Positions 60,991-64,000 of a stretch of 64,000 bases of DNA are shown here, piece by piece; position 1 is the stretch's first letter, and each line of letters opens with the position of its first letter. The DNA is from Acytostelium subglobosum LB1 (Eukaryota; Evosea; Eumycetozoa; Acytosteliales; Acytosteliaceae). A program made the translations under genes and the position numbers. The DNA is taken from assembly GCF_000787575.1 (NCBI RefSeq), contig NW_012236507.1, forward strand, positions 316,253 through 380,252, in the 5' to 3' direction. Under the pieces are notes generated by a model. That model did no database searches, was not told where the DNA came from, and saw only the letters and a list, made by a program, of their open reading frames with translations.

Positions 60991-62062
60991 CTACAATATT
61001 GTACAGAATGATTTCTTCTCGCCAGCAGGACTGTTGCCACCAGCATTGTTGTTTCCACTGCCGCTACTGCTGCCCCCACTACTGCTACCACCAGTGGCAG
61101 CGACTCCATTGCTTCCAGACAATGTCGGTGATGATCTATTTGGTGATTTGATTCTTAACTTGGTCCAGTTCTCCTCGGCGAACAACCTAAAGGTGGTGGA
61201 AGGATGGATGATGATGGTTGTGTGAGTCGTCGCATTCGCTCATTCATTCAATCAATCGCGGCCCATCGTGTCACATACTTTTCTCCTGCATTCTTGGCCA
61301 CTAGTTGAAGCAGCTCGTCTACGCCTGCCCCGGTGGCTGCGCTGGTGTGCATCAGGGTGATACCCTTCTGGTTGGCAAACTCCTGGCCCTCGGCAACTGT
61401 GACGACTTGTGTCGATGCGGCCAGATCCGACTTTGTGGTGGCCAGTGCAATAAATAGTTTAGGATTGGCAGCCTTTGCATATCGCTCTATCTCCTGCCAC
61501 CACGATGGCAGTCTCTCAAAAGATGACCTTGTCGATGGGTCGTACGTGAGTATAATCGCGTCTGTGTTTGTATATAGGCTCTTTGACAGCGTTCTAAATC
61601 GCTCCTGTCCTACAGTGTCGTGCTGTATCATATCATATATGGTATGTAAGTTAGTAAGTGAGTCCCATTCGTTCGATCGATCAATCAATCATTCATTCAT
61701 TCATTGTCTATGAACTTACAAATCTAACTACTATCTGCTTCTTTCCAAGTTGTATCGTCTTTGATTTCTTATGAAGTGAGAAAGGAGTATGTTAGCTCTG
61801 ACTGAATGACTAGTTCATCGAATGAATGAGCATTAACTTACCATTGTGTTGTTCAATGTAATGTTGGCTTGTTCAGCTGTGAGTAGTATATTGTCCTGTG
61901 GAATAGTAGTATCATGATATTAGTAACACTGTTATGTTCATTGCTTGTCGTCGACTTATAATAACGTACACATGTCCTCCACATCAATGTTGTCTTTCCA
62001 ACATCTGGATCGCCCACCAACAACACTCTAATCAACATATCATTGCTTGTAGTTGTAGACAT
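60991..62062 (-). CDS. divergent Rab/Ras-like GTPase with CaaX tail
   Basis: Exons 62062-61970, 61895-61842, 61767-61720, 61622-61279 and 61186-60991 give 244 aa with consistent phases. The P-loop is GDPDVGKTTLMW. The effector region carries AEQANITLNNTM and then KSKTIQLGKKQIVVRF. Switch II reads HDTVGQERFRTLSKSLY, with His and Val where W and A of WDTAGQE are usual. The G4 motif is TTKSDL instead of NKxD, and G5 is HTSAAT. A Gly/Ser/Asn-rich tail ends KKSFCTIL, a CaaX box predicted to be geranylgeranylated (Leu last). It is a Rab-like switch protein of unassigned subfamily, probably membrane-bound. The changed guanine-binding motif may alter nucleotide affinity. Start and splice sites rest on consensus only. 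Confidence 0.82.
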
Positions 62063-64000
62063 CTTTGTTTTTCTACTTTGTCGTTGTCGTTGCCGTTGTC
62101 GTCGTCTATCTTTATGTCTGTAGGTCTGTATATTACTCGGGTCTCAATATCACTCTCGATGTATATGTGTGTGTTTGTTTGAATGTGTATATATATGTCA
62201 ATGTGATATATCTATCTGTCTTTCATTCTTTCATTCAAAGGTCCAACTCACACACAAACTCATGTGCCTCTTTGGCTTCAACCTCAGTTTCATTTTTGGG
62301 ACTAGTGCTCCAAAGGGCGGGGTGAGTGACACACTACGACCAATAGTATCTGTACTTGTACAAGACGTGGACCAAGGACAATGACAATGACAATGTTGTT
62401 CAAGTATATCATTGTCAATGACAACAAATCCCAGAGTAATGGGAACGATTGTTTGATTGGATGGTATGAATTAAAGAATGAAAGAATGAATGATCGGATA
62501 GGGTGTTGAGGTGTTGATGGTCTAAAGGAAACGCGTTTAAGAAAGACACTACAACGGTGGTCCACAAGTCAAGGGTGGAGTCAATGATGACGCTAATGCC
62601 AACAATCTGCTAATGTATCCTTTACATCGGCACACATCCACAGACGACTACAACTTTGACACTGTGTGTCTAGTTAGTAGAGTGGTCACAGTTCAATCAA
62701 TCAACCTATAATCACACATACACACACACACTCACATAACCAGTTAATCAAGAATGAACACACCAAAGGTGAAGATCTTAATAAATATAAACAATTGATT
62801 TTAATTAATTTGGTACCTTAGAAAGAACAGATCCCAGCACAAAACCACACCCCCCACAACAAGTGTTCAGCGCGCTTCACTACTTTCGTTTGGTTTGTGT
62901 TGACGACTGCCTCACACCTTAACAGAACTCACTTCTCTGCCTTGCCTGCCCACCCCCATTTACCAATCACTCATCATTTCTCAAACATAACAGACGACCA
63001 GTCACCCATCCACACACCCTCGCACACTTACATTTACATGAGCTTAGTTTGGGTCAGACTCTGAAACAAAAGGCGAGAGCATCTCATCATCATTATTCTC
63101 ATCATCATCAATTAATATATAAATATTCTTACACGTATATAAAATATTATTGTTTATTATTATTATTATAATAATAATATATATAATATATTTATTACAT
63201 TCACAGTTACAAATACAACTATGTAAGTATAAACAACAATATTTATATATATATATCCACATCTATCTATTGTTCGTCAGCAATAGCCAAAGCAGCAGTA
63301 GTCAGTAGTAGCAATAGCAATAGCAATAGCAACACAGCAGTTTGTGTAGTGCGAGTAGTAATAGTGGTGGTCCACTACCATTATAATGACTGCCTACCCG
63401 ACAGATATCTTAGACATTCGATCACAAACCGGAATATTGAGATCATGTCCTGTCATCACCCAATCACCACTACCTTCTTCAAGTGGGATGGGATGATGAT
63501 GATGACCCATCATCAACATAATCGTCGTCAACGTCAATCAATCAATCAATCAAATCAATCAAATTAATGTTACACACATACACTATCATACACATAATAT
63601 ATACATATATTATGGTTGGCGATGGAACGAATGGTTGATTCACATGTGGATCAGCCGCCAGATCATGTTGTGTGGGATATCTCCATTGTCAATGGCAACA
63701 CACTCTCTTCCCCATCAATGTGACATACATTCATACCTGTGGTTGGTTGGTTGGTTGGCTCTACTCCTTGTACAGAGGTGTAATACAATACCATCTATAA
63801 TGCAATGCAATGCAACCTTTTGCTTCGGCAAAAGACTATTGGAATGCAACTGTTGCGTGGGTTGTAAGCCTTTTGAATGAATGTTTGATTGGCCGTCTAA
63901 TAACCAACCAACATCAGTGTGTGTGACATATGTCTGTTGCTATTGTTGAAGGTCTACAATCAGCCAACCAACCAAACCAACCAAACCAAACCAACCTCGC
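62063..64000. other. right edge, no gene supported
   Basis: About 1.9 kb of mostly AT-rich sequence upstream of the Rab-like gene. It holds TATATATA tracts (63170-63200, 63242-63256), ATCAATCA repeats (63535-63555) and ACCAACCAAACC repeats at the far end (63968-63996). Short frames at 63349-63567 and 63635-63880 have no domain. A perfect 7-bp hairpin with a TTCG loop sits at 63817-63834. Nothing here supports a gene call. Confidence 0.5.

Overview
The window is nuclear DNA of a social amoeba (dictyostelid). The signs are genes with many short GT..AG introns, Asn/Gln/Thr/Ser homopolymer tracts, AT-rich spacers, a lone tRNA gene, and families typical of dictyostelids: a colossin-like repeat protein, an M66 (dictomallein-type) metalloprotease, a ComC-type EGF surface protein, B-box/kelch paralogues and an FNIP-repeat relic. 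Exons are clearly more GC-rich than D. discoideum usually is, so another dictyostelid species is more likely. There is no bacterial operon logic. Gene models were assembled by hand from reading frames, splice consensus and phase checks. No transcript data were available.

Layout. 0.5-4.0 kb: secreted M66-type protease (-). 4.7-8.3 kb: ComC-like adhesion/signalling protein (+). 8.5 kb: tRNA-Thr(AGT) (-). 9.1-13.0 kb: CLEC16A/Ema homologue (+). 13.2-15.0 kb: nucleolar two-RRM protein (-). 15.5-16.8 kb: DUF202/VTC1-like membrane protein (+). 16.9-17.4 kb: unresolved small gene (-). 17.8-20.9 kb: RasGAP with CRAL-TRIO and duplicated PH-like modules (-). 21.9-22.8 kb: Rab GTPase (-). 23.3-24.2 kb: Vma12/TMEM199-like V-ATPase assembly factor (-). 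25.0-26.3 kb: THH1/TOM1/TOM3-like 7TM protein (+). 27.0-28.0 kb: TFIIB (-). 28.2-35.5 kb: decayed FNIP-repeat gene and three B-box/kelch paralogues interrupted by mitochondrial 3-hydroxyacyl-CoA dehydrogenase. 35.6-37.4 kb: membralin (-). 37.7-39.4 kb: PP2C phosphatase (-). 41.0-42.9 kb: glycerol kinase (+). 42.9-44.2 kb: phosphatidylinositol transfer protein (-). 44.5-45.1 kb: NR2C2AP homologue (+). 45.4-47.3 kb: CTP synthase (-). 47.9-48.1 kb: complex III subunit 8 (+). 48.7-50.5 kb: GT23-type fucosyltransferase-like protein (-). 50.7-56.4 kb: colossin-like SdrD-B repeat protein (-). 58.7-60.7 kb: F-box/LRR protein (+). 61.0-62.1 kb: divergent CaaX-tailed Rab-like GTPase (-). 62.1-64 kb: no gene supported.

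Most genes are unrelated housekeeping neighbours, and the order implies no common pathway. Several act on membranes (CLEC16A homologue, Rabs, Vma12-like factor, PITP, VTC1-like protein, membralin). Two secreted proteins at opposite ends of the window, the M66 protease and the colossin-like protein, share the same small Cys-rich N-terminal module followed by a mucin-like linker. Introns are marked by strand-specific ATCA/ATTC tetranucleotide tracts, which helped to set gene orientation.
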